From Guadua angustifolia (Eukaryota > Streptophyta > Magnoliopsida > Poales > Poaceae): DNA of 64,000 bases. Shown here piece by piece: positions 35,019-45,442 of this stretch. Made by a program: the position numbers and the translations under genes. Location: contig CM070501.1 in NCBI GenBank assembly GCA_036346375.1, positions 55,593,326 through 55,657,325 of the forward strand, read 5' to 3'. The first letter of the stretch is position 1. Each line of letters begins with the position of its first letter. The notes under the pieces were generated by a model. It was not told the DNA's origin and did not search any database. It was given only the letters and a program-made list of their open reading frames with translations.

Positions 35019-38000
35019 TGTTATGCGTCAGGATTGAGTTAGTTTGGTAAGTAGCTGGTCCATTGAGTTAGTTTAGATAAGGCTGTTAGCCTATGCTTGT
35101 AATCAAGTTGCTCTATTTAAGATAACAAAGAAAAACAGAAAAGCTGCAAAGTCTTTGCACGGCACAAAAAAACTACGAACTATCCTGCGTTGTGTTTTGC
35201 CTTCGTGTTTTTGCACCAGCTGGAAATATGAGAATTGGTATCAGAGCGGTGCTACGACGAACCTGTGGTGGAGATGCCTAATGATGGTTCAAGATCCCCT
35301 CCACCACCAAGAGCTGCGATCGGCGGCGTGCCATGGCGATGAGTTTGGCGATGGCAAACAGAATCGGTGGTGCGACAAGTGAAGGAGGCAGGGGTGCTGT
35401 GGCGCTACCCTATGCTCACATGGTCGAACTACTATGGCTGGGCTCTCTTGATGAGGGTGAACATGCAAGCCCAAGGTGTGTGGGAAGCAATCTAGCCGGG
35501 GAACGCAAACTACCGCATTGACAGAATGGCGCTGCTTGCCATCCTCCAGACAATGCCATCATAAGTGTTAGCAATGCTAGCAATGAAGGATGCTGCCAAG
35601 GAGGTTTGGAAGGCAGTGAAGACTATGTGCTTGGATGCCAAACATGTCCGTGAGGTAAAGGCACAAACCCTCCAGAAGGAGTTCGAGATGATCCAAATGA
35701 AAGAAAGCAAAGTGGTAGATAATTTCACCATGTCCTTGATGGGCCTTGTCAACAACCTCCGCGCTCTCGATGACACCCTGGAGGAAGAGAAGGTAGTAAA
35801 GAAGTACCTATGCATGGTCACGTCGAGGTACTCTCATGTGGCAATTTCGATATAGACGCTGGTCGATCTAAAGACCCTGAGTATCGAGGAGCTCACCGGG
35901 CAGCTGAGGTCCATTGAGAAGCGGTACAAGCTGGGGGACAACAACGGTCAAGTCGGCTAGCCGCTTCTTATGGAGGAAGAATGTATGGCTCGTATGAAGC
36001 ACAAGGAGCAGGAGGGCTCCTCCAGCGGCGGCAAGAGCACTGGAAACAGTAATGGCTCCAAGTAGGGCCGTGGTCGTGGCCATGACAGCAAGGGAGGCTC
36101 TCTGTATAGTGACATCTGTGACAAACGAGAGTGAAGTGTTTCAATTGTAATTATTATGGGCACTACTCTAGCGAGTGTCATAAGCCATGATGCAAATAAA
36201 AGGAACAAGCTAATTTGGTGCAGGCACTACTAGTGCATTCATGAAGGTGACAAAGAATGTCCTTGGCGAGGTCGTCCTCAATGGGATGCATGCCCAAGTG
36301 CATCTCGGATGCAAGGAGCACCACCATGATGACGCCTGTACCTGGACACTAGCGTCATCAACCATATGTCTAGGTGTGAGGTGAATTTCATGAAGATCAA
36401 CAATGGCTTCACAAACACCGTCAAGTTTGGTGACAACTCCGTCATCAACATATGTGGTCGGGAAACAGTCCTACTCACATGCCGCAATGGCGAGCATCGA
36501 ACTTTGGTTGATGTCTATTACGTCTTCGGCTCTATAGCAATATTGTGAGCCTAGGACAACTCAATGAGGAAGGCTACCAGATGCACATAAAAGGTGGCCT
36601 AATGATTGTTTGTGATCGGAAGCATCAACTCCTCACCAAGGTGAACCGGCCCAAAAATCGCTTGTACATGCTTAACTTAAACATTGCACAACCTGTGTGT
36701 TTGGTAGCAAGGTACAACAAAGATGTGTGGCGTTGGCACACGCGCTATGGGGACTTGAATTTCAGGTCACTCCATAGGCTAGCGCAAAAGGAGATGGTGC
36801 GTGGGTTGCCATAAATCGATCATGTCAATCAAATTTGTGACAGCTGCCTGGCGGGAAACCAACATCGAGCACCATTCCCGTTAGAGGCATCCTATCATGC
36901 CAAGAACAAGCTAGGCCTTATACATGGTGATTTGTGTGGGCCGATCATGCCAGCAACCCTCGACAGCAATAAGTGATTCCTACTTGTCGATGATTTCAAT
37001 CGCTATATTTGGCTATTTCTCCTAGTGACAAAGAACGAGGCACTGACAGCTATCAAGCGTTTTCAGGCTACAGTGATCGCACTACCCATGTACAAGTGGA
37101 AGTGGAACACAAATTGTGTACCCTTCGCATTGACCGTGGTGGTGAGTTCATGTCTGTGGAGTTTGGACACTACTGTGCAGATCGCGATGTCACACGGCAT
37201 CTCATGGTGCTGTACTCATCGCAACAGAATGGTATCGTGGAATGAAGGAACCAGATGGTGGTGGCCATGGCGAAGCCTACTAAAAGCCAAGAGCATGCCA
37301 GAGAGATTTTGGGGCAAGATGGTGACAGCGGTGATGTACATTATGAACCGTGCATCGACATGTAGCGTCGAAGGGATTACACCGTACGAGGCTTGGTAGA
37401 ACAGGCGTCCCAATGTGCACTATTTCCAAACCTTCATATGTGTGGCACATGTCAAGGTTGTGAAGCCAAACCTCAAGAAACTTGAAGACTAGAGTAAGCC
37501 AATGGTGTTCATCGGCTACAAGGCAGGCTCCAAGGTGTACCGGGTATATGACCAGGTTAGCAAGCGTGTACATGTCACATGCGATGTGGTCTTCAACGAG
37601 GAGGCCAAGTGGTATTGGAGCATGACACCAGAGGGTGATGAGGATGCGGCAATTTATGGTGAGATATCACTATGCAATATACCACTTACATGACTATAGG
37701 TGATGCACGCAATGTAGTACCACCGGACGGTGATACAGCACAGCAAGCGACGTCGATGTTGAGTCGTGCGCCCAGCAATGGGCCGCTGGCTACAGCGTCT
37801 CCACCAACAATAGATGCCACGATGCCCTTGTCAGGAACGGAGCTCGTGATCCCTTCGACAGATGTCTCACCACAATCTGACAATTTTGCCATTGGTATCG
37901 AACCATGGGGGGTACTACACCACCACACGACCGATGGAGAACTTCGAGTACAGTGGGCTATGCCTCAAGGCAATGGAGGAGCCTGCGAATCTTGTTAAAG

Positions 38001-39372
38001 CTAAAAGGCATCAGTGTTGGCGGCAAGCAATGATGGAAGAGATCAAATCTATCAAGGAGAACCACACTTGGGAGCTCACGAATTTACCAAGTGGGCACCG
38101 TCCTATCGACCTCAAGTGGGTCTACAAGATTAAAAAGGATTCCTCAGGTGCCGTGATGAAGCAAAAGGCCTGACTCATTGCTAAAGGCTATGTGCAGCCA
38201 CAGGAAGTGGATTTTGAGGAAGTTCTCGCCCCCCATCGCAAGGCTGGAGATGTCGCGCCTTCTAATTGCAATGGCTGCAAATGAAGGATGGGAAATGCAC
38301 CACACGGATGTCAAGTTGGCGGTCCTCAACGGAGAACTTGAGGAGGAAGTGTACGTGATCCAGCCACCAAGTTTCATTGATAAGGAATGTGATTAGAAGG
38401 TGTTAAGGCTACACAAGGCACTCTATGGACTTCGGTAGGCACCAAGAGCTTGGAACTCAATGCTGGACAGCAATCTTCATTCCCTTGGGTTTGAGATAAT
38501 CCCAGCTAAGAATGCAATATACAAACAAGGTACTGGCTCCTTGAGTTTAATTGTGGGAGTGTATGTTGATGATTTAATTATAAAAGGAACATACCCACAA
38601 GAGATCATCAAGTTTAAAAGGAGAAATGAAGGAGCTCTTCAGCATGAGTGATCTTGGTTTGTTGAGCTATTATCTCGGCATGGAGGTGCATCAGAATGCT
38701 GCAGATATTACCTTGAGTCAGGCGACATGTGCTGGGAAGATTTTGGAAAAGAGTGGTATGACAATTGCAATCCAACTCAAGTTCCCATGGAAGCAAGGCT
38801 CAAACTGAGCAAGGATAGCAGCAGTCCACCCATCGATGCCCCCTTTTATAGAACTATTATCGAGAACCTGAGATATTTGATGCACATGGCCGGACCTTGC
38901 ATATTCAGTGGGGGTATGTGAGCCAGTTCATGGAGAATCCCACCATCGAGCACCTAGTAGTCGTGAAGTGCATCTTGCAGTACAACACTAGTACACACAA
39001 TTTGGGCTACTGGTATGCAAGGAAGGAGGAGGAGAAACCATCATTGATCGGGTACAGTGACAGCGATATGGCAAGTGACGTTGATGATCGCAAGAGCACT
39101 ATCGGCGTTTTGTTCTTGCTCGGAAGGAGTTTGACAAGCTGGCAGTCCCAGAAACAAAAGTGGTTGCTTTGTCCTCCTACGAAGCTGAATACATTGCCAC
39201 TACAACGGCGGTGTGCCAAGAAATTTGGCTCGGGCGCCTGATCGGTGATCTGACTGGAAAGGAACCTGGTTGTGCAACTCTCAAGGTGAATAACAAGTTA
39301 GCGATCTCACATTGCAAGAATCTTGTGTTCCATGGCCACGCAAAATGTCTCACAATTAGCGATTATTATAAA
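35019..39372 (+). mobile_element. Degenerate, 3'-truncated Copia retrotransposon
   Basis: A candidate LTR segment (TGTTATGCGTCAGG at 35019 onward) is followed by the PBS TTGGTATCAGAGCGG at about 35233. Coding order is Copia (integrase before reverse transcriptase): GAG 35565-35855 and zinc knuckle CFNCNYYGHYSSEC (about 36137); protease LDTSVINHMS (about 36342); integrase zinc region RWHTRYGDL...CDSCLAGNQH (36730-36880) and core D residues (LIHGDLCGPI, LLVDDF); reverse transcriptase FAPxxARLEMSRLLIAMAAN, HTDVKLAVLNGEL and YVDDLII (about 38000-38600); RNase H VALSSYEAEYIATT (39160). Numerous stops and frameshifts make every domain non-functional. Homology ends abruptly after the RNase H region (about 39372) and no 3' LTR is present. 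Confidence 0.85.
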
Positions 39373-39891
39373 ACCAGGCAATCAACAGTAGGTACTCAGT
39401 GGGAAACTTCTTTTCAGCTTCCAAATATTCCTCCTCAGGGGATTTCTTTGGACTGGTCGTTTCTGATACCTCGTCATCTTCATGTTCTGTTGGCTCCTCC
39501 CAACAAGATTCGGTCCAAAGCACATTTGAAAGAGCAATTGAACAACCTTGTATTTAAGACAACCAAATTAGCCATGTGTGTGCGGATCCGCTCAATTGAA
39601 GGGTCCAGAACTCCCTGTCCAAGACAAAAAAATGCATATAAGACAGTAAATCGAAGATACACTCTGATAGTTGTGTGTTTGCTAGGAATGTAACAAGGGC
39701 TTTGAACAATATATATCCAACCAAGTACCTTGAATGCAGAAAGGTGACATTTGGTCAACTTTAGAAAATTGCTTGTGCATCTCTCTAGCTCATCACTATG
39801 GTCACAAAAAAATAAAGCTGAATTGATTAAACATTCAAAATGGGGTACGTCATTTCTAATTATAGATTTACAAGGGAAAAAAAGAGTGATA
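39373..39891. other. Unassigned stretch between the Copia remnant and the gene-capture LTR element
   Basis: On the minus strand about 39530-39390 is an open acidic frame reading ESCWEEPTEHEDDEVSETTS followed by PKKSPEEEYLEAEKKFPTEY, which looks like real protein-coding composition. Splice borders are not clear and the family is not recognised. It may be an exon of a broken host gene. Confidence 0.25.
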
Positions 39892-40179
39892 TGTCACGGA
39901 CTGGGCTGGCCTGGGCTTCTTGGCATGACCCGCTCATTTGGGAGCAATGGTGATACAAAGGCAAAGAAGCGGTAGCAGTGAGGGCATCAAAAACATCTGA
40001 AGCATTTCTTCTTCTTCTGCCGCCATTGCTCTCTCCATCTCTCTCTGCTACCTCAAGTTCTCTGTTTGCTATACCTCGACTCTATGCTCTTCCAGTCTAA
40101 ACTCCAATTCCTCTTCTATTGTCCTCAAATTATCCAAGTACTAGTGAGAACTTGTGTGGAGAGGATCAAGTTTGTGACA
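39892..40179 (+). repeat. 5' LTR of the gene-capture element
   Basis: 288 bp beginning TGTCACGGACTGGGC and ending AAGTTTGTGACA, immediately followed by the primer-binding-like site. It differs from the 3' LTR at scattered positions. Confidence 0.92.
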
Positions 40180-40664
40180 TTTGGTATCGAGCCAGGTTCA
40201 TCTTCATCACCGCTTGTGTGCATCTTCATCTTCCGATCGGTTGCGCCGCCATCCGTCGTCCGCCAACCGGCCACCCGCCGCCTAAATCTTCCGTTAGGCG
40301 CCGTCTTCTTCAAGAGCCAAGCCTCAGATTCCCCGGCTCGTATAACCGTCGAGCGTCGTGATCTTCTTCACCCTATTTGAAGGTCGTGGGGTGTCGTCGG
40401 TAGCTAACTCTGTTTGGCCCGCCCTTCTGCGAGTTAGGCGCTTGTTGTCACGTGTGGTTGGGTTGGTGGAGACATAAGGGTACTTGGAGGAAGAAGCGAC
40501 AACGGTGATTTTCTTTGTTCTTTGGGAGCTCTTCTGGTGGGCATATATGTATCCATTGCACACCTTGAACCTGGCTGACTTCGACCGGCAAGCATACTAC
40601 GACATCGACCCTATCGGTGCATACCGGTGTTTGAGGAAATGTCGGTCACCAAGGGCAAACCCGG

Positions 40665-40925
40665 CTATATTATTCATGTCAAGGTGAGCCATGTGCTCTA
40701 TCCGATGACCGAGGAGGTGTTCACGGTCTTTGACACATTTGGTCTTTGAAAAGGTGTATGAGCTTGGAAGGACAAATAAGCGTGGAGGTGCTCATCCTAT
40801 TGGTCATGCGGGGATGCAGCCGAGCTCGAGAGGCCCTTCATGGCCGTTGCATCTCTGACGATTCTTCTTTTGGATATCGGATCTTACATCATGTCTCGAA
40901 GTTGCAAGGAGGATAAATCTTTTAT
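40665..40925 (+). pseudogene. Captured PTB-like RRM fragment
   Basis: Frame pieces read IIHVKVSHVLYPMTEEVFTV then, after a frame change, VEVLI...SRAREALHGRCI...LHHVSKLQ. This follows the layout of polypyrimidine-tract-binding-protein RRMs: a first strand with HxLYP(V/I)TxEVLxxVF, then V-E-A-L, then A-L-x-G-R-x-I-Y-D-G. The LYPxTEEV core and the alpha-2/beta-4 GR(C/N)I element are the main support. It contains stops and frameshifts and is not a working gene. Alternative: part of a retroelement-specific protein that only resembles PTB. Confidence 0.42.
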
Positions 40926-41186
40926 TGGGAGGCTGCGAGTTTGCACTTGTAGACCGGTGGCGATCCATCTTTCTGGAGTCTGGTGAAGATGATGTTGAAG
41001 AAGATTTAGATGATATCTTGTTCACTCTTGGCGCGATGAATGTGAATGACAATATAAGGATTTGTGCCACATATGACCGGGCTAAAAACAATATCTCGAC
41101 CTTTGCATGCCACTACAACGATCAATTTGTTCAACCTCCTATAAGCGGCAAGAATAGAACGAGGTGCTCCTCCATTGGATCCTCAA

Positions 41187-41625
41187 CGATTACATGGAAA
41201 CAACGAAACAAGTTATGCAAAATCCTCGGTTTGTGTCAATGGCGAAGCGTCTTGGGGATGTTCTTATGCGAGATCTGCTATGACGATATGATGGAAAACT
41301 TGACTAGTCCATCACATAAGGAAGCGACTTGAAGCGCATGTCTCGCGTTAAGGAAGATCTGACCTTGAAGCCAATTCGGGATGAGTTAGAGAATGGTGGT
41401 CCATTTGCAATGATAAAATCTTGGAATGACCACGAAATTCTTCAAAAGATTGGCGGGCAATGGGAACTACCATCCCATTTGGGCGCTTCTTCTTTGAACC
41501 TTACAGTCTTGAAAGCGAGGAGGAAGGTGGAAGCGAAGATGAATCCATTGTCCACTATTTGCTAGTATTGGTGATGACGAGGGTCTAAAGAAGGCTATTG
41601 ATGGTGGAGCGGAACAAGGATGAAG
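41187..41625 (+). pseudogene. Captured AKR2-like ankyrin protein fragment
   Basis: Reads YMETTKQVMQNPRFVSMAKR, a gap, then MSRVKEDLTLKPIRDELENG, GGPFAMIKSWNDHEIL and, after a frame change, SEDESIVHY...DDEGLKKAIDGGA. Plant AKR2 (ankyrin-repeat chaperone for chloroplast outer-membrane proteins) has this order: a QQVMENPEF...MAERLG helix, MKEDPELKPI, GGPSAMMKYWNDP and an EESIVHxxASxGDxEGLK start of the ankyrin repeats. The fragment stops where the ankyrin repeats begin. Stops and indels make it non-coding now. Confidence 0.75.
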
Positions 41626-42119
41626 AATATTTTCTTCTTCTTTGGGGTTTCAAAAGAAAATTAAAATATTGAATTTGATGCTCTTTTAAATGAGCTGCGT
41701 TGATATGCATTATCCATTGATTGAGATGGCTAGCAAGTCCAAGCTTAGTTACATTTATTGGAACAACTACATAAAGAACTACTTGGCATCAACAGATTAT
41801 GAAGTGCGTTGGGTGATGGCGACAAATTTGGAAAATGATTTGCATGACGATAGGAGGAGTTTGCTTAAATCGTGACTTTGCAAAAGCCCCAACAAGGCCA
41901 GTCGGTCGTGCATGCTGAAATGCAACATCTGTCCAAGAAAGCAGGTGATCTAGTTTCTTACGGGAAGCTTCCCGGATGGTAATTGATGAAGCGACAAATG
42001 AGGATCTTTGACTAACATCGATCGAGACAACGAGAAGATCAAATCTACCAAGAAAACACTTGCTCTAGCGAGTCGGACAACGAGAGAAGATCAAGTCTAA
42101 AGCGGGAGCTAATTTCACT

Positions 42120-42890
42120 TCTCGAGACACGAGACTTTGCATGTTTTTCTCAAAGAAGCCATATGAAGTGTTCCTCTGATTTGGTGGATACTGAGACGAG
42201 CGATATTCTCATAAGGAAGTGTAAGGCAAGGCTTATGAAGCTGCATTCACGATTGTCGCGATGAAAGTACTAAATGCTTCCTCTTTTTCATTTGGGAGGC
42301 TATCAGTGTTAGGGATCGCTGGCAATGACAAGCTAACTGCGAGAGGTTCCATTTCATCATTCAGTATTACCAGAAGGCCGTGTATCCAATGTAGTAGTTG
42401 GACATGCGCATTGTGGGATGGTTGCAGCGGCTCGCTGGATTGCAGATCAAGCCATTCCCTGCCTCCGCAGAGCAGTCGAGAAATTCCCAGACTGCAGGAT
42501 TAAGATCATTGGGCATTCAATGGGTGCTGGTATTGCAGCTATTTTAACATACATGCTACGTGAGAACAAGAAGTTACCATCCTCTTCATGTATTGCCTTT
42601 GGACCAGCTGCTTCCATGACCTGGGACTTGGCTGGGTTTGGCAAAGATTTTGTTACTCATCATTGTTATGAAGCGACTTGGTGCCATCTTTTGGCATAGT
42701 TTGGTGACACCCTTTGCGAGAGGTTACGGCATCATCTGGGCACCTAACCTCTGGGAACAAATTCAGCGAACAAGAATCTTGGGTTACGTAAATCGCTCTT
42801 TGAAGTTCTCGGGGCCTTCTCCAAGAACACTGCGACTTGGCATCCATGAGGACTTCTCGAGCAGGAACAAGAGTGTTGAGCTCTGAGTAC
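42120..42890 (+). pseudogene. Captured class 3 / DAG-lipase-like fragment
   Basis: In changing frames: FSKKPYEVFL, DILIRKCKARLMK, GHAHCGMVAAARWIADQAIP, CLRRAVEKFPDCRIKIIGHS, MGAGIAAILTYMLREN, FGPAASMTWDLA and WEQIQRTRILGYVNRS. GHSMGAG (42511-42531) is the nucleophile elbow (GxSxG) of lipase class 3. The order and spacing match plant sn1-specific DAG-lipase-like proteins from the N-terminal third past the catalytic centre. The best open stretch is 42418-42699. The coding blocks are contiguous with no intron-like DNA between them, which suggests capture through spliced mRNA. Frameshifts after the catalytic region make it dead. Confidence 0.8.
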
Positions 42891-43107
42891 CACTTCACCA
42901 AGAGCGGAAATGAGGTGACCGGCCTCGGGACTATGTGACAAGGATGAAGGAGGACGAGCTTCATCTACATGGTTGACCAATATGTTGATCAAGTTGGGAG
43001 CAGAAGTCTGTACTTGCAGTTGACATGGGATCCTGGTGGTGATTATATGTCTAATCACTGGTTTGCTATCATCGGCTTGGGGACAAGCCGAGATTCAAGA
43101 GGAGGAA

Positions 43108-43395
43108 TGTCACGGACTGGGCACAGGCTGGGCTTCTTGGCAGCCCGCTCATTTGGGGAGCAATGGTGATACAAAAGGCAAAAAAGCGGCCTTGTTGAGG
43201 GCATCAAAAACATCTGAAGCATTTCTTCTTCTTCTGCTTATTGCTCTCTCCATCTCTCTCTGCTACCTCAAGTTCTCTCTTTGCTATACCTCGACTCTAT
43301 GCTCTTCCCGATCTAAACTCCAATTCCTCTTCTATTGTCCTCAAATTATCCAAGTACTAGTGAGAACTTGTGTGGAGAGGATCAAGTTTGTGACA
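43108..43395 (+). repeat. 3' LTR of the gene-capture element
   Basis: 288 bp, TGTCACGGACTGGGC...TTTGTGACA, preceded by a purine-rich tract and followed by the TGATA target duplication. Confidence 0.92.
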
Positions 43396-45442
43396 TGATA
43401 GGACAAAAGGGTTGCAAGCAAAGACACAGATGGCCATAATCACTTTGCATACTTGGTTTTCCTTTCATACATTTATTGTATGATGACTGAAGCGCCATGT
43501 ATCCTCAAGGAAATTGATCCAAATCTTGACTACACCAGCCTCCACATTACATGAGGCAATAGATTTTGAAAGTTCATTCTCCTGATTTAATGCCAGAAGA
43601 AAACAAAATATCAAGCTGATCGATACTCTGAAAATAGAAAGCAATCATCAATAAGAGAGAGACGATTTTGGGGGGGAGGCTCGGACGTGTCGGCCTCGTC
43701 CTCCTGGAGCTCACGAAGGTGTCGCTTCTCCTCGAGGTCGGTGGCAAGCGCCTCCACGAGGGGTAGGCAGGGCGGCTCGAGGGAGGAGTGCTTGTGGATG
43801 GAGGAGGTGACGAGTGCACCAGGGGTTAGGGTTTGGGTCATTTGAAAATGAGCTGGGTGCTAAGGTCTGGCCGAGCTTAAAATACTCCTTACGGCGTTGT
43901 GATCTCAGACTACGAACACTGCCACAGGTGGATCTTAACTAAACTAGGAATTTTGACGGTCATGCTTATAAAACCATTTGTAATTAGATTTAATATAAAC
44001 TATTTTAAAAACCACAAGTGATTAGATTTAACACCTATAAAGCGTCTAATATAGTTCTTTCTGTAGTAGTGTGCACACATAAGAGTTCTCAATGAGTTGG
44101 TTAGAGAATAATCAATCGATCACTCCATACGACTTCATTTTTTTTTACAAATTTAGCTCCTGTACATTCGTATTTACAAATTTGGCCTCCTCTCTCACCG
44201 CGGAGGCGCGACAAACGACACATACCTCCTACCGTGCTTGGAGACCATGGGCGGGTGCGAGCAAGGCCACGGTGAACCACAATGCTCCTGAGCTCAACCG
44301 AGCCCCGCCGGATTCTGCGGCCCCAGCTATGTAACGCCGGCTTCCGCGCTCCTCAGAGCCTACGGCTACGATAAACTTGAAATTCACCTCGATAGGCATC
44401 GAACTAAACACCATGCCCACAAATACTTGAGAAAATATGACAGCATATTGTATACGACGATAGGCTGCCGTGGTTATCAGTAGGCTGGTGAATGGTGATG
44501 CATAAGTCTCGAACGTCCAACGAAAGAGGAGAGAAAGCGAGTAGAGAGCTGAAACCATGGGGGATCTTGGCGTCGCGGAAAAACGCTGGCGCCTCCGATC
44601 CTTGGGCAGTTGTAACGTGGAAGCCGAGCTACCAGGCGTCGTCGCCCGTCCCAAATTCTGCCTTGTTCCCATCTTTGCTTCCTCCTGCCAACCGCGCGCC
44701 TCCGCCTCTTCCAGCCGTCCCGAGCACGAGTCGAAAACGACTACTCGGAAAAACAAGAGGCAGGCCAATGGTGTCGCCATCTGGAGGTTCCAATGTGTTT
44801 CATAAAAAATGCATTGCCCCAGAAGTTTTACTAGCAACATTCCTTTTGCTTTCGTAGTTCGAGAACTCTGCCATATGACCAGATGGTTGGTGATAACTCC
44901 CAATGCAAAAATGGAGTATCAGAAACCGCATCTGTGTCTGTTCAGATGCCTCACCATTTTATACTGCCATGAAACCTGACAAAACTGGCCGGTATCAAAT
45001 TCCAAGACCAAGACGTAAACTATGGATGGAAGGCCATGTATCCTACCAATTTGTTTTGGAAGCAACCTGTGCAAAATTTCACTGTCAAGTCGAATTTTTA
45101 TTCATGTGCTGAAGCACGTGTCAAATATTTAACAAAAAAAAGGTGAAGTGACATTTTGTACACTCTTGCGGCCTTGCCACCGAAAGAGGACGCGCCACAG
45201 ATTTGACTAAATTTACAAACACATAATTGATGTTGAACAGCATTAAACCACCAACCCAAGTGGACAGATGTACCGTAGAAAATACATAAGCTCTCCAAAC
45301 GATCCCAGAATAGGAGTTAATGATCAAAATTGTATGAAGTTCCTTATTTTTTTCTGAAACTGTGACCATGAATGGTCTAGGAGGAAAAACATGAACAGTT
45401 AACTTGCCCGGAGGGCAGGGAAAGTGACGGCCAAAATTCTAC
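43396..45442. other. No confirmed gene; CACTA end and unassigned frames
   Basis: On the minus strand 43841-43611 starts MTQTLTPGALVTSS after an ATTTTCAAATG leader and is open for 76 codons. It looks like a first exon, but no donor or next exon can be assigned, and its partner could be the acidic frame at 39390-39530, now separated by the LTR element. Frames in 44229-44903 (both strands) are not recognised. 44900-45440 includes the MPP 3' flank. Confidence 0.35.
43920..44071. mobile_element. CACTA (En/Spm-like) terminal fragment
   Basis: The reverse complement of the right edge reads CACTACTACAGAAAGAACTA, the characteristic CACTA terminal inverted repeat. Inside lie two related subterminal words, ACCATTTGTAATTAGATTTAA and ACCACAAGTGATTAGATTTAA. 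No opposite end was found, so this is one end or a deleted derivative. Confidence 0.6.

Larger units (their letters stand above)
39892..43395 (+). mobile_element. LTR retroelement carrying captured host-gene fragments
   Basis: 3504 bp. LTRs are 39892-40179 and 43108-43395, both 288 bp, TGTCACGGAC...TTTGTGACA, similar but visibly diverged. The 5-bp duplication TGATA flanks the element (39887-39891, 43396-43400). A PBS-like TTTGGTATCGAGCC follows the 5' LTR, and a purine tract (AAGAGGAGGAA) precedes the 3' LTR. I see no gag, protease, integrase or reverse transcriptase. In the same orientation as the element are pieces resembling a PTB-type RRM protein (40665-40925), an AKR2 ankyrin protein (41187-41625) and a class 3 lipase (about 42120-42890). 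It would need proteins from another element to move. Confidence 0.9.

Noticed and set aside
35565..35855. Copia GAG frame as a functional gene
   Set aside because: Surrounding domains are full of stops and the element lacks its 3' LTR.
42418..42699. The lipase open frame as an active gene
   Set aside because: It lies inside an LTR element, lacks a start and C-terminus, and is frameshifted directly after the catalytic region.
44229..44903. 224-codon minus-strand open frame, the longest in the window
   Set aside because: Composition shifts along its length, no recognised domain, and a competing frame on the plus strand. Probably chance in GC-rich DNA.
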